A stretch of DNA of 64,000 nt, from contig JAZBQD010000019.1 in NCBI GenBank assembly GCA_036583965.1, positions 15,205,585-15,269,584 of the forward strand, in the 5' to 3' direction. This document shows, one piece after another, positions 11,583-25,786 of this stretch. Each line of letters opens with the position of its first letter. The stretch's first letter is position 1. Position numbers and translations under genes: made by a program. The stretch is from Prunella strophiata. Lineage: Eukaryota; Chordata; Aves; Passeriformes; Prunellidae. Under the pieces are notes generated by a model. It had not been told where the DNA came from. It ran no database searches and worked only from the letters and a program-made list of their open reading frames with translations.

Positions 11583-14500
11583 GCTGCACAGACACAAAAC
11601 TTATGGGGAAAACACACTGGGACACTTGTTGACAATGTTTTCCCAAAAAGGAAAATATTTTATATAGAGAGAAAGTTTTAGAAATATGTTTTAATGTCTA
11701 ATTATAATCCCTGAGTTTTAATGTTTCTCTGCTATATTGATTATAAGTTTGCTGCAAGAAACCATTGGACAGACGTTGAACAAGATTTTATTACTAAGTG
11801 CATACATGTGTTTTGCTAGAGAAGCACAGAACATCTCCCTTGCTTTTTCACTTCAGCATCTTTCTGGCATTTCTAGTTTCCTGCTGTCCACAAGGGAGGT
11901 CTGTTTCCAGTCCCTGGGCTGGGATTCCTCAGATGAAATCACTCCAGGGAGCCACTGCATCAGCAACCTCCCTTTACACTGTTACTGTCCAGCCTCTGTT
12001 CCTATGAAATTGGCCACTTTCTATACAGGATGTTCACAAAGAGCTGCTGAATTTTGCTGGGAAGCACACTGAGGCTGCACCAGCCAGGGCTGCTGAATCT
12101 TCTCACTACTCAGCAGTTATCATTGATTACAGCTGTAGGTTAAACTGTCTGTAGCAAAAATCACTGATGAAACTTCGGCTCAGATGTTTGAGTTTGTAAA
12201 TCCCTGTAGGGCATGATGGACATCAACATCATTGTAAAAAAAGTATAGATCATATTTTTAAAGTATAAAGGAAGATGCTGTAAACTTGAATCCATTATTA
12301 TCTCTGTGCAGATTTTATGCTGCCTTAAGCATAAGGCAGCTGTGTGTTGTACTCAGAGCTTTTGCACCCTGAAACAATTTTACACGTTGGAGATATTAAG
12401 GGGCTTGGCTGCACAGATTTGGGGTTCTTGTGTGATCCAATGACAATGAGGTTCTTGCTGTGTTTAAATGACAAGAATATGAAATTTGTAGCTTGAAAAT
12501 AGCCTCTGTCAAACTCAAACTGAAGAACATGTCAATTTGCTTAACTGAGACCTGGTTTTGTATTGTACAGAGGTAAGCAAAGAATGTAGGAGAAGACAAC
12601 TTGAATTTCAATTACACAATACTAGAAGCAAAGAAAAATTTCAAGGAGTGATCTTTATTTCATATGCATACATGCATCACTAGCCAGCTGTGCAAACAGA
12701 TAGTGTGCCAGCAGCACACTGTCAGATTAAGTTGGGCTAATTAAACCTTATTACTTTGTTAGGCATGGCTCATTGAGCAGCCACTGTGTAACTGCTTACA
12801 GAAGTTCAGCAGTGCTAACAGTCCAAGCCAAGTGAAAACATGAGGGGAGAGTTTTCTTTAGTATCAATGACAAAAATCAACATGGTTGTCTCTCTTGAAA
12901 GGATAAACACAACATATCAGATCAGAACGACTTTGCACATGACCTGTGTTTTTATTAGATCTAAGAACAAAATTATGTTTCTTTCTCAAGTGTACTAGCA
13001 AGAAAAATGAAGCAGATCACTGAGAGACATTTTAGTGCATCCAGAGCCTGTGTTTGCATGTCTTATGCTGTTTTTAAAGTCTCTTGTAAGCCAATCATTA
13101 CTACTACTACTAAAAAAAACAACAATATATAACTACTTAGGACCAGTAGCACTTTCATGAACAAACTTTCCACTAGCACAACTAGAGTTTTCAAAGTTAG
13201 AGTTTTAAAATTACACTCTTTTAGTAACAACAAGGCTCTTGGATCAAAATATGACTTGGCCAGCAAATATCAAACACCTCAACATTCATTTAAAACATCT
13301 GCCAAATGTATCCATGAAGTACAGACTGATTATTAGGACATTTTTTGTTTGATCCATAAACATGGATTTAAGAAATCTGCTTCCATATTTAAGAAGTTCA
13401 CTTTCCACACAACACAGAAAATGGTGTATTTGACACATAAATTCTGGCTCTTCTCTGATTCAATAAATACAATATATAGAAAGGAAACTTTTGAAAGTTT
13501 AATGAGTGAAACAAAACTAGGATCATCCCCTTTTTTCCTGAAGCTTTAATTCTGAAATATTATTTTCAAGTCTTTGAAATATGAAAATGGTAACACAACA
13601 ATTTTGTACATCTCTTTATAATTGAGCTGTATTTCTCACTGTGCTTTTCTAATTGAGACAGCTTTTTACATAGATAAATTTTAAAAGAAAACTAGAGAAA
13701 CTCTTGAATACATTTTAAAATTATTAAATACAAAATTTGTTATCCTGAAGTAATGATTTTAATGTCAGTCAGAAACTGAATTCCTGCTATATTATGTTTG
13801 ACTGACATGTGAATCATAGATCTATGTTCCTCCTGGATAATTTGACAATACCATTCATCATCTATAGCTTCTATTATCATAATTTGAAATGGATATGTTT
13901 ACCTCTCAAATTATGCAAATTATTAAAGACTCATTAAAGCAAAAAGTTCCTGACATTAATCTCCATCTACAGTATAAATGAGCACATGGGTTCTGTTAAA
14001 TGGGATATCAGAGCTAAGGAAAATATTTGTGATAAAACAAATGCAGGGAAGGTTGTTATGTGAACCATGACAAAACAGTGTGGCTTACCTTCCAAGCATC
14101 CCTCTTCCTTCCCTGCTGACTGGAAGGCCAGGGCTGGGCAGACCTTTCAGTCCTGTTGCAAGAATGGCAATTAATGGGAAAATCTGACTGCAACCATGAA
14201 TGCCTTCAAGACATACCTTAGGTAAGTTCTTCAAACTCTGACTACTGCCCCAGAGCCACCACCACAGGCTCCCCCACGGTCACTGCATCCTCTCAGCTGG
14301 AGTCTGGTGCCAGGGTAGAGCAATTTTGGTGAATTTTGGGAATGCAAGTACTGTCTTTGTGGACAGGACACCAAGACAGCCTTGGGCCAGCCAACAGAGA
14401 GGGTTTCACATCTATACCAGATATGTATTCTGTCAGGTGGATGTTATAGATCTGGAGTGGGGTGGCTGTGACTGCTCTGCAAATACTTTGTCCAGGTCCT

Positions 14501-16055
14501 TCCTCAGCCAAGGTTGACATTCTGCTGCTTTGAGACAGTGCCATTACTTTTCCTTCAGAGTGCCCAGAATTGCAGGAGAGTTTTGTAACAGCCTGAGAAA
14601 ATATTTCTATAGAGTGATGGTCTGCATTGCATTCAGCAGGGCATGGTTGGGGCTGCAGGCAAGGCAAGCTATTTGCTGATGAAAGGAGCTAGGTAGCTTT
14701 TAAAAGAAGTATTTTGAATAAAATAATAGGAATAGAGTCACATTTTTAAGAAGGAACTACCAAAGTAGCACTGTAGGCATGCTTTATACATTACTGTCTC
14801 CAGAAGCAGACCCTGGGGTGGAGCAGCTGCTGGCTTAGAGAACCTCTGCTGACCTCCCTGGCAGGATGATGAACCTCTTCTTCAAGTCACCACCTCATGA
14901 CAACAAGGATAACTGAAGCAAAGAGAAGCAGATTTTGAAAGAGTTTCAAAAATAAATGCATGCTGACTTTCAACAAGAGGGATGAATGTCAACATATACA
15001 ACAATACAGATGAATGTCTGAACAGAAAAGCATTTATGCTTGTGTCTCTGACAGAGTTTTCTTACTGAAAAGAATCTTCATGAAAACATGCTTCACTGAA
15101 GCATGTTTTGGCTCACCTCAGAGTCATAGAGGGAATCCAGAATTAGCCCCAATGCTTGCAATATAATTCTTTACAGCACTGTCTCTCTCCTGCTACCTTC
15201 TGCTTCAGCTGGCCACTGCCCAGGGTTTCTCTTCTTTTGTGACCAAACCAAGGCTCAAAGAAAGCCTCTGAATCTGAACATATTCTGAACTATTGCCAAG
15301 TTCATTTGTGGGGGAAAAAAATCAAGTTACATGTTAATTACCTCTTCTGATCTGCTTTTCTTAGTACCATGTTGAAGCAGGTGCCCAAGCTGCATGACCA
15401 AAAATCTAAAGCTTCAGCACAGGCCATAACACACTTCAGGAGATGCCTCAGCACTTGTGTCACTAGCTGGCAACAAGCTGGGGAGGTGTGTCTGGCAGTA
15501 CAGCTGCTCATGGCCATGGGCCTCTCCTCTTCAGAGTGTGTTTGCAGATGGCCATTATGTCTGTTTGGGGACAACAAACATGAAATCCAGCTGGCCCAGA
15601 GAGCACTGACTTCTACCTTCTCTGCATGGCTACATCAGCATTTATCTGTGTCCTCAGACAGTTGGGTTTTTTAAATCCATGTAATGTTTAACAGAAGTGT
15701 AAATATTTAACACTGCTCCCCTTTATGACTAAAGAAGTGCCCAGAACTACCAACAGCCTGACTGTCTTGGAGCACCACAAGCACCTCTCTCATTTTCCCT
15801 GAAAGACTGCACTTGTGCCATCAGAGATTCTGGTTTATACATTCATTCAATTTAAATGCAGAGTGTTTGTGGCTAGCAAAAAAAGAAAACAGGCTATTCC
15901 ATCAAGCCTCACCTGACCTTCACAAGTGTTCCAAGGGACAGCAGCAGTTGGTACTCTAATAAGAAAAAAAACAAATTCAAAATCAAAATACTTAACAGCA
16001 AATTTTGGCTGTATCTAAGGCAAACATGCAGAGTTAAGCTATATTCTGAAATATT

Positions 16056-16098
16056 AAAAAAAAAAAAAAAAAAAAAGGAAAATGAAAAAAAAAAAAAG
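16056..16098 (+). repeat. Interrupted poly-A tract
   Basis: Two adenine runs are separated by GGAAAATG. The reverse strand reads as phenylalanine-rich open frames, which are an artefact of the homopolymer. Confidence 0.8.
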
Positions 16099-17247
16099 GT
16101 TGAGTCTGTAAATACCATGCAGGGAACCTATCTGCGTGACCAAGGCCATGGATCCCAGCAGGTAAAGAATGACCTCTGAAAGCAGCATAGCTGGAAACTG
16201 CTGTGCTTACAGTTTTACATACACAGCTCCTTGGTGCTACAGCATCAAGGGGATTGTGCTGTCCCTTGCTGAACAAGTCCTGCAAAGTGTAGCAGAGGCA
16301 TAGAGAGACTAAGCAGGCATTCTCCTGGCTGGCTGATCAAACCATGCATCTGAACAGCTCATCCACTGGTGAATGGTGGTAAACCTGCTTCACAGCCCTT
16401 ACCTTCATCTTCCTTTGGAATCCTCCTGGGAAATACATCTTTATAAGAAGGGTGAGACTCACAGTGTGAGACTGCCTTGATTTATTACCGGTTAATATTT
16501 CTGGGTTAGTCTCTTCTATCATTTGCTATTGTTTGATGCATTTGAGGCTAGGTTGCTGCTCATATACATTTACAGCAGTTGCATTTGTTCAGTACTGTCT
16601 TTAGGCAGTGATGGCACGTACTTTATACAGCTTTTTCAAGTGCTGAAGTCTACATTAAGTACTTGTGTGATCTTGATAGGCTAGGTGGTCCTTAACAGAA
16701 ATACAGAAAGAATCATTTCTTTGTGAGGAGACAATTCAATAAATTGCCACAGACTTGAAATTCACCATTTCTACAAGACTGAATGAGGTACCCTCTTTAT
16801 TTATGAGGCCAAGAGGACTCATTGGCTTCTGAGCAGCAGCCAGTGGGGTTTCTACTGTGTAGAAATAAAAGATGAGATGTTGACACATAAGTGAAGTCCA
16901 GTAAGCTGCATAGCATGACTGAGAACAAGTGGTGCTCCTTGTAGCTCCCTCACCCTGGCCTTCAGAGCTTAGTGCTGGGCAAAATTGTGTCTCCAGATGA
17001 ATGGTTATATTAATCTCAGGTTGCACACAGGGCAGAGTAGCTGCTCTTGACACCAAAACATCATTTCCAATAAATATTTGCTTAGGAGCTGCATACCCTT
17101 TGGGATGTAACACTGTGCTCTACTGACCAGCCTGGGCCTGGTGGTGTTTGCTCTGTTTGAAGAGATGTGGACAGCACACAAGGTCCAAGAGCACTGGCTT
17201 CATCAGCATTCAGCTTGGTGCTTCTAGGTAATATGTATCTGAAGCCA

Positions 17248-17260
17248 CGTAATGTTTAAC
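17248..17260 (+). promoter_or_regulatory. Degenerate HNF1-like site upstream of serpin gene 2
   Basis: CGTAATGTTTAAC keeps the TTTAAC half and a weakened first half of the HNF1 palindrome. It begins 88 bp before the exon end at 17336, close to the 84 bp seen in genes 1 and 3. A very similar GTAATGTTTAACAGA string also occurs at 15681-15695 without a matching donor, so this motif alone is weak evidence. Confidence 0.4.
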
Positions 17261-17284
17261 AGAGGAAAACAGCAGTACAAGCAG

Positions 17285-17336
17285 AGCAACAAGAAACAGC
17301 ACAGCTCATTGAGAGCAAGAGCCCTCTGAATGTAAA
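17285..17336 (+). other. Putative non-coding exon 1 of serpin gene 2
   Basis: It ends at TGTAAA|GTAAGTACCC (17336/17337), the same donor string as gene 1. The 5' limit is arbitrary. Intron 1 would run to the acceptor CATGCAG at 19007. Confidence 0.35.
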
Positions 17337-18655
17337 GTAAGTACCCAGTTATCTTTATCTTAATGACTTTGACCCAGCTGTATGGTATTTAGCTAAGTGA
17401 GTTATAAAGCACATCTGCTTTCAAGGGTGAAACCTAGTTTCTAAGTACTCAAATGACAGCTGAACTTAATTTCAAGAAATACTGAATAGCAAATTCTGGG
17501 GAATCATTATAGCAGCTCCACAGAGTATAACTCTGCTATGAATATTTATCCCAAATAGCTCAAAAACATCTAGAAAAAATATGCTTCAATAACAGAAACA
17601 TTTTGATTTCTCAACTGTCAATTTTATTTGTCATTACTAATTTCCCCTAAAGCAACAATCAGATAACCAAAACTGAAGTGAATGAGTAAATGTCTTGCTT
17701 ACACTAAGGTGACCAAGACAGAATTCACAAACTGATTTTGCTATGCCAATGTCCTCTGTAAATTCCAATTTACCCAGATCACACAGAGCAAAGCTGCAGA
17801 AAGACAAGCTGGGCTCCTTTTCACCCAAACCTTGGTGGTCAGAGTGCTGTCCCAGGGTGGAGAAAACCCCAGTAAACATTTCACCAGCTCTGCTGAACCC
17901 ATGTCTTTGAGTGCCTTTACCACTGACTGGGGGGTAAGTAGGTAGCTTGTGATCTTCTGCCTGAAGCTGTTCTGTTTCAAGCAGGACATTAGGTGAAGGC
18001 TATTTGAAGCTCTTCTAGTCACTGGTACCATATTTTTAATGGGTATAGCTCTTGTTTTCTGACAGATTAAGCATCTCAGACACCATAAATCAATGCAGCA
18101 TGTTCTTGGTTTAACTGGTAAAAGAGAAAGCAGTAAACTAGCAAAGACAAAAAGTGATCACAATCACTACAAATATCCAAGATGCCCTGATCCAGTCTTG
18201 CTGCTGAGCACTACTCTGCCTTAGGCATATTTACCTTACAAAAGGAAACTTTCCTGCTGATATGAAGCCATGGAAAGACAGGAGAGGCCAAGTCCATACT
18301 AATGGTCTCACCTTCCCATAACCATATGTGGGATACACACAAGAAGGAACCCATCTGGAAGACAAGTGACACATGAGTGGTCATTTAGAATAGACAAACA
18401 TATTCTAATTTAATCAGGTACTGAAGCAGAAAAATTTTACCAGCTCTTATGATTGGTCGCTTTGTATGGTAAAATGAGTCAGGAATAAGAGAAAATAGCA
18501 CTTCTGAATTCTGCAATCTCATATTGTTTTCCTTTGATATAGCACTGTTTTTTTAACAGTAAACCTCATTCAAACCCTAATAGCATAATAATCCTAGGTC
18601 TTAGGAGATAAGCACAAAATAATTCACCTGAAGGTTTCTAATGTGTTGCTTTGCC

Positions 18656-18658
<3 letters not shown>

Positions 18659-18696
<38 letters not shown>
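18659..18696 (+). repeat. Uninterrupted 38-nt poly-A tract
   Basis: Thirty-eight consecutive adenines in intron 1 of gene 2, about 310 bp before its coding exon. No flanking retroposon body or target-site duplication was recognised. Confidence 0.9.
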
Positions 18697-18697
<1 letters not shown>

Positions 18698-19023
18698 CAC
18701 CTTTTCACTTCTTCCCTCCCTTAGACTCTTATTTTTTTTTTAATAGTCACATGTTTCTTCTTCACTAACAAGGAACTTTTGTAGCCAGAGTAAAATAGAA
18801 CTGAAGTAGGCTGCAATGGAGAGGAATTACAGGTAAACCCAGAAGCACAAGGATTTAAAAAACACTTCCATAGCAAAGGAGGAGAAGGAGGAGGTCAGGA
18901 CATAACAGTAATTCCCACTTGAAGGCAGTAGCAGACAGAAATGAGAGATGAGGTGTTGATACAGCCAACCTCCAGCATCCAAGACCTTTTGTTCTTTGTC
19001 CATGCAGTATCCTGTGAAGAACG

Positions 19024-22000
19024 ATGAAGGCCATGCTCCCACTGTGCTTGCTGGTGGCCATGCTTCACCTCAGTGTCCACAGTCTGACCCAGACTCATCA
19101 CCACACTGACCAGCCTGAGGCAACTGACCGCCAGGAGCCACAATCCCTTGAGGGAGATCCTCTTGAGTCCTGCCAAAGGATAATCCCAAGCAATACAGAC
19201 TTTGCCTTTCAGTTTTACAGGCAAGCAACCACTCAAGAACCTGACAAGAACATTTTCTTTTCCCCAGTCAGCATCTCTGCTGCCCTTGCCCTTCTGGCCC
19301 TGGGCTCCCGAGGCAGAAGCCAGGCTCAGCTGCTGGAAGGACTGGCCTTTAACCTCACCACCATCCAGAAGGAGGAGATCCACGATGGCTTTCGTCAGCT
19401 CCTCCGCTGGCTGAGCCGCCCCGGCAGCCAGGTGCAGCTGAGCATGGGCAACACCCTGTTCATGGACAAGCACCTGAAGCCAATGAAAACATTTCTGAAG
19501 GACATCCAAAAACTGTACAGAGGAAAAGCTGTCTCTAGTAGCTTCCAGAATCCCACTAAAGCTAAAAAAGAGATCAACTGATTATGTAAAGAATAAAACC
19601 CAGTGGGAATATAAACCAAATACTTGAGGACCTTGATACAAACACTCTGATGGTAATTGTTAACTACATTTATTTCAAAGGTAAGTTACATAGATGCTAT
19701 TTACTGCATCTGTTTTGTGCTGTTTCATCTGAAGTAAAACAAGTACATCAAGTTATTTCTGATTAATTTTTAAATGAATGTGTTCAGGTGACACTAGTTA
19801 TGAAAAAAAATTGAAAGTTTTCAACTCTAAAACCTCTTCCACATCCAAATTTTTCTAGCATAGATTTAGACTTCTGAGCATAAAATTTCATTTACTTGCT
19901 ATATTCAGGTTCAGGGAATTGCCAGAGCACAACACATTCGTGCATTGTTCAATTACCCTGTCAGACCTCATCTACTGATTGTTTTAAAAATTAAAATGCT
20001 TTCACATTGTATGTGTGAAGCAGAAAACTAAATTCTGAAGATTATGGTTGACAAAAATTGTCAAAAACTTTAATACACTTACAGTCCATGACTATTACGT
20101 AAGTAGGTACCTCTAGAGTTGGAGTCCAAATGTTCTACACCTTGTCATCATATTACACACATCCCAAGAGGTATTTAAATGTATTGCTTTGGAAATTATT
20201 AACTTCTTCTTAGGTGTTCATTTGTAGCAGCATGCAAGACATACATAGAAATTCCCACCCAGAAAGGAATATTTAAGAAATATTTGGAAATTATGAACTT
20301 TCAGCAAAATAAAAAAATATTTTATTTCAAATACTTTATAAATTTGGGTGCCCTAATCTCAAGTTTCCTAGTCTGAGCACCATACCAGAGTAAATTTCTT
20401 TCCTGGAGGGCAAAGGGGAAGACCTATACTTATAAAGTAACCAGAATATTGTGGAGTTTACATTCCATTATTTATTTTTCAAATTAGGCTATTTCTATTC
20501 AACATTAAAAAAAAAAAAAACAAACAAAAAAAAAACCAACAAAACCAAACAAAACAAAAAAAAACCCCTTACAGAATGGCAAACTGTAATCCCAGTCTGT
20601 TTGTTTAGCGAATGACCTTTTTTATTACAAAATAAAATATCATAGAAAATTCAATTGAATAAACATAAGGACCAAAGCATTTTGAAGACTAAAGCCCTTG
20701 AGGACCTATTCCATTTACCATACTGCAGTCATGTTCAGGTCCAAAAGTTTGTGTTTCCCTAGCATGTAAGCTTTTCCTTAGTGCTACAAGATGAAAAACA
20801 TAGAAAAAAACATGTGAGGAGCATGCTACCTTTTAAAATTTAGACATCTGCTGTGAAACTTGCTTTACAAGCAATATTCTGAAAACAGCAAATCCCTGGA
20901 TTCTGGTCAGATTTCATTTGCTTCAAATAAAACATAAGGTAATACTTCATAAAGTTACTTCATTTAATTTATCTGACTAAGAAAGATTGTGTACAAGTCC
21001 ACAAAAAACTTAACCTGTGGTATTTAATTGTTACAGAGAATAAGATATTTAATAAACTTCAAATACTTTTTATCTCCACGTGTAAATATTCAGATATGGT
21101 TTTATTTATTGTACATTAATCTGGACAATATTAATATATCCTCACTGAAATAAGCATTCAATTCCATTCTTTCTCTTTTGGTTTCAAGCTTACTGGGAAA
21201 ATCCTTTCAATATTAAGGGGACTCACAAGGCCTTTTTCCATGTGAATGCAAAGACCTCAGTTGAAGTGGAGATGATGAATCGAGATGGATTTTATAAAGC
21301 ATACTCTGACAGGAAGCTGTCTTGTAAGGTGGTGCAGATTCCTTACAAGGGAGATGTTACAGCATTGTTCATCCTGCCCAATAAAGGAAAAATGAAACAT
21401 TTGGAACGTGCCCTGACAAAAAACACTATTTCTAAATGGGAAAGATCTCTTCAAAGATGGTAAATATAGAATTTTCATTTGATGATTCGAGGTAGTCAGA
21501 ATCAAAGTCTATGGTCAGGTTTTACAGTTACTATCTTGCATTTTTGATGGGAGGTTTAAACAACAGAAGAAGTATAAAGGATCAGGCCAAACTATTTGGT
21601 ACTTTCAGCAAAAATTAGAATCAGCATTGCCTTGTGATGAGGTGGGAAATTTAATTCTTTTTCCCCCACACATTTTTTAGTTGATGCTAAAGTATCATCA
21701 TTTCCCTTGTCTCAAGCAAAATATTTTGAGTGGTAATCCTGTGACATAGCAGTCAGATCCCTCAGAGGGAATGGGGTGTGAATTCCAAAAGCAGAACCTT
21801 CAAGGTTAGAAAAATAAATCAAACTTTGTCCCAAAAATGATGGCAGCACTACTGCTTACTGTCTCATAAAGTGACTGTGTTGCAGAATCATAAAAGGAGT
21901 TTTATGAACTGATATCTTTCTCCTTCCATACTTTCCTATCCTCCAGACCAGCATCTTCCCATCTTCTTTTTCTTGCCATGTTTTTAGATGAAAAGATTAG

Positions 22001-23438
22001 CATTCTGGCACAGAACCACCATCAAGTTAGGAATCTTCAGTCCAAGGCATGCTCTGATTGCAATAACTACCATAATTTACTTTTGCATTGACAGGAGGAT
22101 GGAATTGCACATTCCAAAACTATCCATTTCAGGCACCTATGACTTAAAGAGGATCTTAATGAATCTGGGTGTAACTGATGTGTTTTCTAACCGGGCTGAT
22201 CTGTCTGGAATCACAGGAAACCCTGATGTGAAGGTTTCAAAAGTAAGTTTATCAGCAGGAAACAACCATCTATGGATTCCTCAACAGTCAATTGCCTTAC
22301 CCTAAGCTCACCTGTGAAATTTTACTTATTGCTAGGGCTGGCTGATACTCTGAAATAGAACATTTAGCTGATAAAGTCCCTTTAAACTCCCTCAGACTTC
22401 TCAAAGATCTGGAGATAAGGCTATTTTCTTTTGTCTGACAAGCAAAGGTGGAGGGTAGACGGAGGGGTGGGTTTAACATTTAACCAGGAAACTAAACACA
22501 GCATATTTTCTGCATATAAAGAAGTGTCCTTGGGTAACTAGGGGTTGTGGATGTCTTGATGAAAAGTGGATGAGATGAAAAAAGTGGTAAGATTAAAAAG
22601 TGGCCTTTTTCTAACATGCATTCTATAATTTTAAAGGATTTAGAAACTGCTGTTACTATTGAAGGCTCTGTTGAGTGCTAAAAACATAAAATGGACCAGA
22701 CTTGAGGAAAACATCCCATTTACTGAAAATAATATCAAGATAAAAACTACTATTTTTACAGCCATTCTGAAAACATCACTTACAATTTTCTAGCATTTTG
22801 GGGCTAGTAAAAGAAAAATATTAAAAATGCCCAACAATAGCTTAACAAAAAATTTGGTAGCAAGGTTGAATTTCTGGCTAAGCTGTGTGCATGTGCTGTT
22901 AGGAATACTTACAGAGCAGTTATGGAGACCCATTTCCCTTTCCTTTGAAACTGACATTCCCTGTGAGTTTGCTTGGCTATTTTATTTTCCATTAATCCCA
23001 CAAGGTGTGCAGTTGCTAAGGTCTGCATTGATACACTTGTGGTGAAGAACACTGACTGTGTAAATATTTGCTTATTGAGACAACATTGCTAAAAACCACA
23101 CAATGGGCTGCAGTGCCCTTCTTCCTGGTTTCTGGCTTACCAGCAATTTTTGTGAAAGGCAGTAGTGGAATTAACTTTGTGTTAATTTGAATAATTTCAC
23201 ACTACATCTTCCACGTACATTAATTCTTGCTGTATTTTTATTGTAGGCTACTCACAAGGCCCTGCTGAAGATTCATGAGAATGGCACAGAGGCTGCAGCA
23301 GCCAGCAGCATAGATTTTCTTCCTCATTCTGCTCCTCCCATTGTGAAATTCAATCGCCCATTCTTGCTGTTGATTGTTGATCAGTATACTCAGAGCATCC
23401 TCTTCATGGGAAAAATTGTAAACCCAACTGAAAAATGA
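19024..23438 (+). pseudogene. Serpin gene 2: clade A serpin with two frameshifts in the first coding exon, P1 His
   Basis: Exons are 19024-19680, 21189-21459 (271 bp), 22095-22242 (148 bp) and 23247-23438, all with good splice borders. The leader is MKAMLPLCLLVAMLHLSVHS, followed by [20 protein letters not shown] and a FNLT sequon. The reading frame stops at TGA 19579-19581 after 185 residues. Homology to VNYIYFKG resumes two frames on. One extra base lies near 19576-19582 and a second near 19594-19604, so the net change is +2. The remaining exons are open and have conserved lengths. They carry the signature FNRPFLLLI and the hinge GTEAAAA, with P1 His and P1' Ser (codon 23325-23327). A recently inactivated gene is likely. 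Assembly indels are the alternative, since the splice sites and later exons show no decay. Confidence 0.85.
20507..20564 (+). repeat. A-rich simple repeat
   Basis: A run of adenines followed by CAAA- and CCAA-type interruptions, in intron 2 of serpin gene 2. Possibly the tail of an old retroposon, but no body is visible. Confidence 0.7.
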
Positions 23439-23498
23439 CTGGTTGGTGGCTGGTCTTATTGATTTGAATGGCATTTTATGGAATTATTGCCCATTGTC

Positions 23499-23504
23499 AT
23501 TAAA
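23499..23504 (+). terminator. Candidate poly(A) signal of serpin gene 2
   Basis: ATTAAA, the common variant of AATAAA, lies about 60 bp after the stop codon of gene 2. Confidence 0.4.
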
Positions 23505-25786
23505 ATTATATCCCAACAGTTACTAACAGTTTTCTTTTTCCAAAGAAATCAGGAAAGAGTGCAGTCATTCTTAGAAAAATTATTTTTGCTTCATCCTTCC
23601 ATAGAAAATAACCACTGAGATACACCTATTAGTGAATTGTGAAGAATTTGATAAATCAGCCTTTCAGTGGTCAGTGCCATCTTTGAAAAGCAAGGTAACA
23701 TTCAGCTGAGAGACTCAGCTGAAACACTGCAAGTAAATAAAATTTGAGTGGATAAATCCAAATGAATTCTCTGCAAACTACAGGTTGGCTTCTGACATTG
23801 GTAAGGTTTCCAGTAGAAGGCAGGCATAGCTGCAAATTACACAGTGGGAGAGTCAATCACTTTAGACCAGGCCTAGAGACTTCCTTTGAAGGTCAAGTCT
23901 TATTCCATACTCTGCTTTAGGACATTCACAACTGACAGCATCCACCCACATTGTGCTGGCTTCCTTGAGCTGGCCATTAATGCAACCAACTCTATACAAA
24001 CATCCTATGTGGAAGCAGTGCTGGGAAATGTTTTATTTGGCTAGATATCCAAAAGGTTTTACTGGCATTGCATTATAGATTAATCTTGTATTTCTTGTAA
24101 ATAGAAGTCCCTTGTGGATGTTTAAAAGGGATAAGATTTGAATACCTGGAAGGGGAAAAAACAAACACTGAGGTTAATCCTATCTCCAGAGTTTACATCT
24201 ATGCTGGTAAATGAAGAGCTCTAAGATCTGTTCTCTGACATGAGGTCAGCTCATCACAGGTCATATCCACATTGCTCAATTCTGACCCTGCAAGTCATCC
24301 CATCTACTTACTGGAAATGGCCCTTGGCCTGTGCTAACCTCAAACCTTAGCACTTTTTGGAAGAATGACATGGTGGCATGGGTCTGAAACTGTTCTAAAA
24401 GTATAAAAATGTGTCTGCAGGCTGATGGCCAGGTTTGCTCCCCAGAACTGCTCTGTGTACTGCAACAAATGGAGCCAGAGGAGTGGGAACTTGTCCCTTC
24501 ATCACTCAGCCCTACAAGCTCCCCCTCTGCTGGCAATTTGCAATTTTCTGAGTAACACTAAGTTCCAGGTGATGCTGATAGGCCTTCACAACTACTTCTC
24601 AGAAATGAGGGAACTGGAGACCCTGATGTGGAATCAGATTTGGCAGTTCAATAAACAGCCCTTCAAAACTACATCAAGTCACAGACTGCAGGGCTCCCAC
24701 TGTAATTAGCACAGATGTGTTTGGGTGGTCTCTCCTGATTAGTCCTGTGCACTTGCTGTAATTGTGCATGCTTATTTTCACAGTAAATGTGAGTGCTTAT
24801 TTTCAAAAGGCTGCTCCTCATTAAGGATTTGTGCTGCTCCTCAGATGATACAGCAACGCTTTGATGATGCAGTTACCAGAAACACTTCAAAGCTGAGCAC
24901 ATAGAAACTACCATGAAGCATGAAATATGAAAGCTTAATTCTATTATGTTGTAACTATTATGTTAATGAACTCAAATGCAATTTAAAATGTTATACAACT
25001 TACTGTGGAAGCATAGGCATTGTCCATCATCTATATCCCCTCTCCTCCTTAAAACTATTGAAACCAAGATTTTTGTTATGATCCAGAAAATCTGTCACAA
25101 GTTCAAGGATCCAGCTGCTTGCTAAGTGTGGCCTGATGCTGCAAACTGGAACAAGCTGGCAGAAAAAGGCCACTGGAGAGTCTCCCCTGGCAGGTGGACC
25201 CCTTGTTGAGAGGGCTCATGCACCCAAGGCCAACATCATGCAGCTACCCTTCCAACAACTGTGCAGGGGCAGGTGGAGAGAGCAGGCAGAGGTGAGGTGG
25301 ATGTGATAAAGAGCACAGCTCTCCATTCCTCAGACCTGGCAGTGATGTTAAAACAGAGCATGACTGCAGTAATACTACTGCCAAATTAGTGCTGAGCCAG
25401 AGAGATACAATCAAATCCTAGATGATCAATTCATTCTCAAAGACAGTGCCAGACCAAAGGGAAACTCATATTTTCTGATTGCTGAAAATGTTTAGAAGTT
25501 ATTTTACTGACAAATCAGAATGAGGAATGGGGCTATAACCTGATAAAGTAATAACTATAGAAGTTCTCAAAGGGCCAGATGGATGAATTTAGGAGTTGTT
25601 TTTGGCATGGTACCCAGATATGAAATCTATTTACAATTTTACTTTATCCATGACTGCATGAAATGCTCCTTTGCTGCATGTGAGCCTGTTGTCCCTGTCA
25701 ACAGCTCAGTGGCCACAAGCAAACAAAACTAAGCTCCACAGGAACAGCAGGCCCACAGTGGAGATCCTTTTGGGTGCTGCCCATGG
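23505..25786. other. Intergenic region after serpin gene 2
   Basis: I see no supported gene here. Short open frames (for example 24276-24536 on the minus strand and 24425-24709 on the plus strand) are unconvincing. Confidence 0.45.

Larger units (their letters stand above)
5051..17247. other. Intergenic region between serpin genes 1 and 2
   Basis: About 12 kb without a supported gene. It holds CR1 fragments (8204-8622 and 11425-11582) and poly-A tracts (11264-11281 and 16056-16098). The longer open frames, such as 14293-14667 (minus) and 15369-15674 (plus), show no domain, signal peptide or exon borders that I recognise. I found no serpin exon remnants here. Confidence 0.5.

Noticed and set aside
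15681..15695. GTAATGTTTAACAGA, identical in its core to the gene 2 HNF1-like site
   Set aside because: No GTAAGTACC donor follows at the expected distance and no exon is nearby, so I did not call a second promoter.
15909..16285. Phe-rich minus-strand frames that look like membrane segments
   Set aside because: They are translations of poly-A tracts on the opposite strand.
18895..19509. 204-codon minus-strand open frame opposite the first coding exon of serpin gene 2
   Set aside because: It is the antisense shadow of the serpin exon, which has clear homology on the plus strand.
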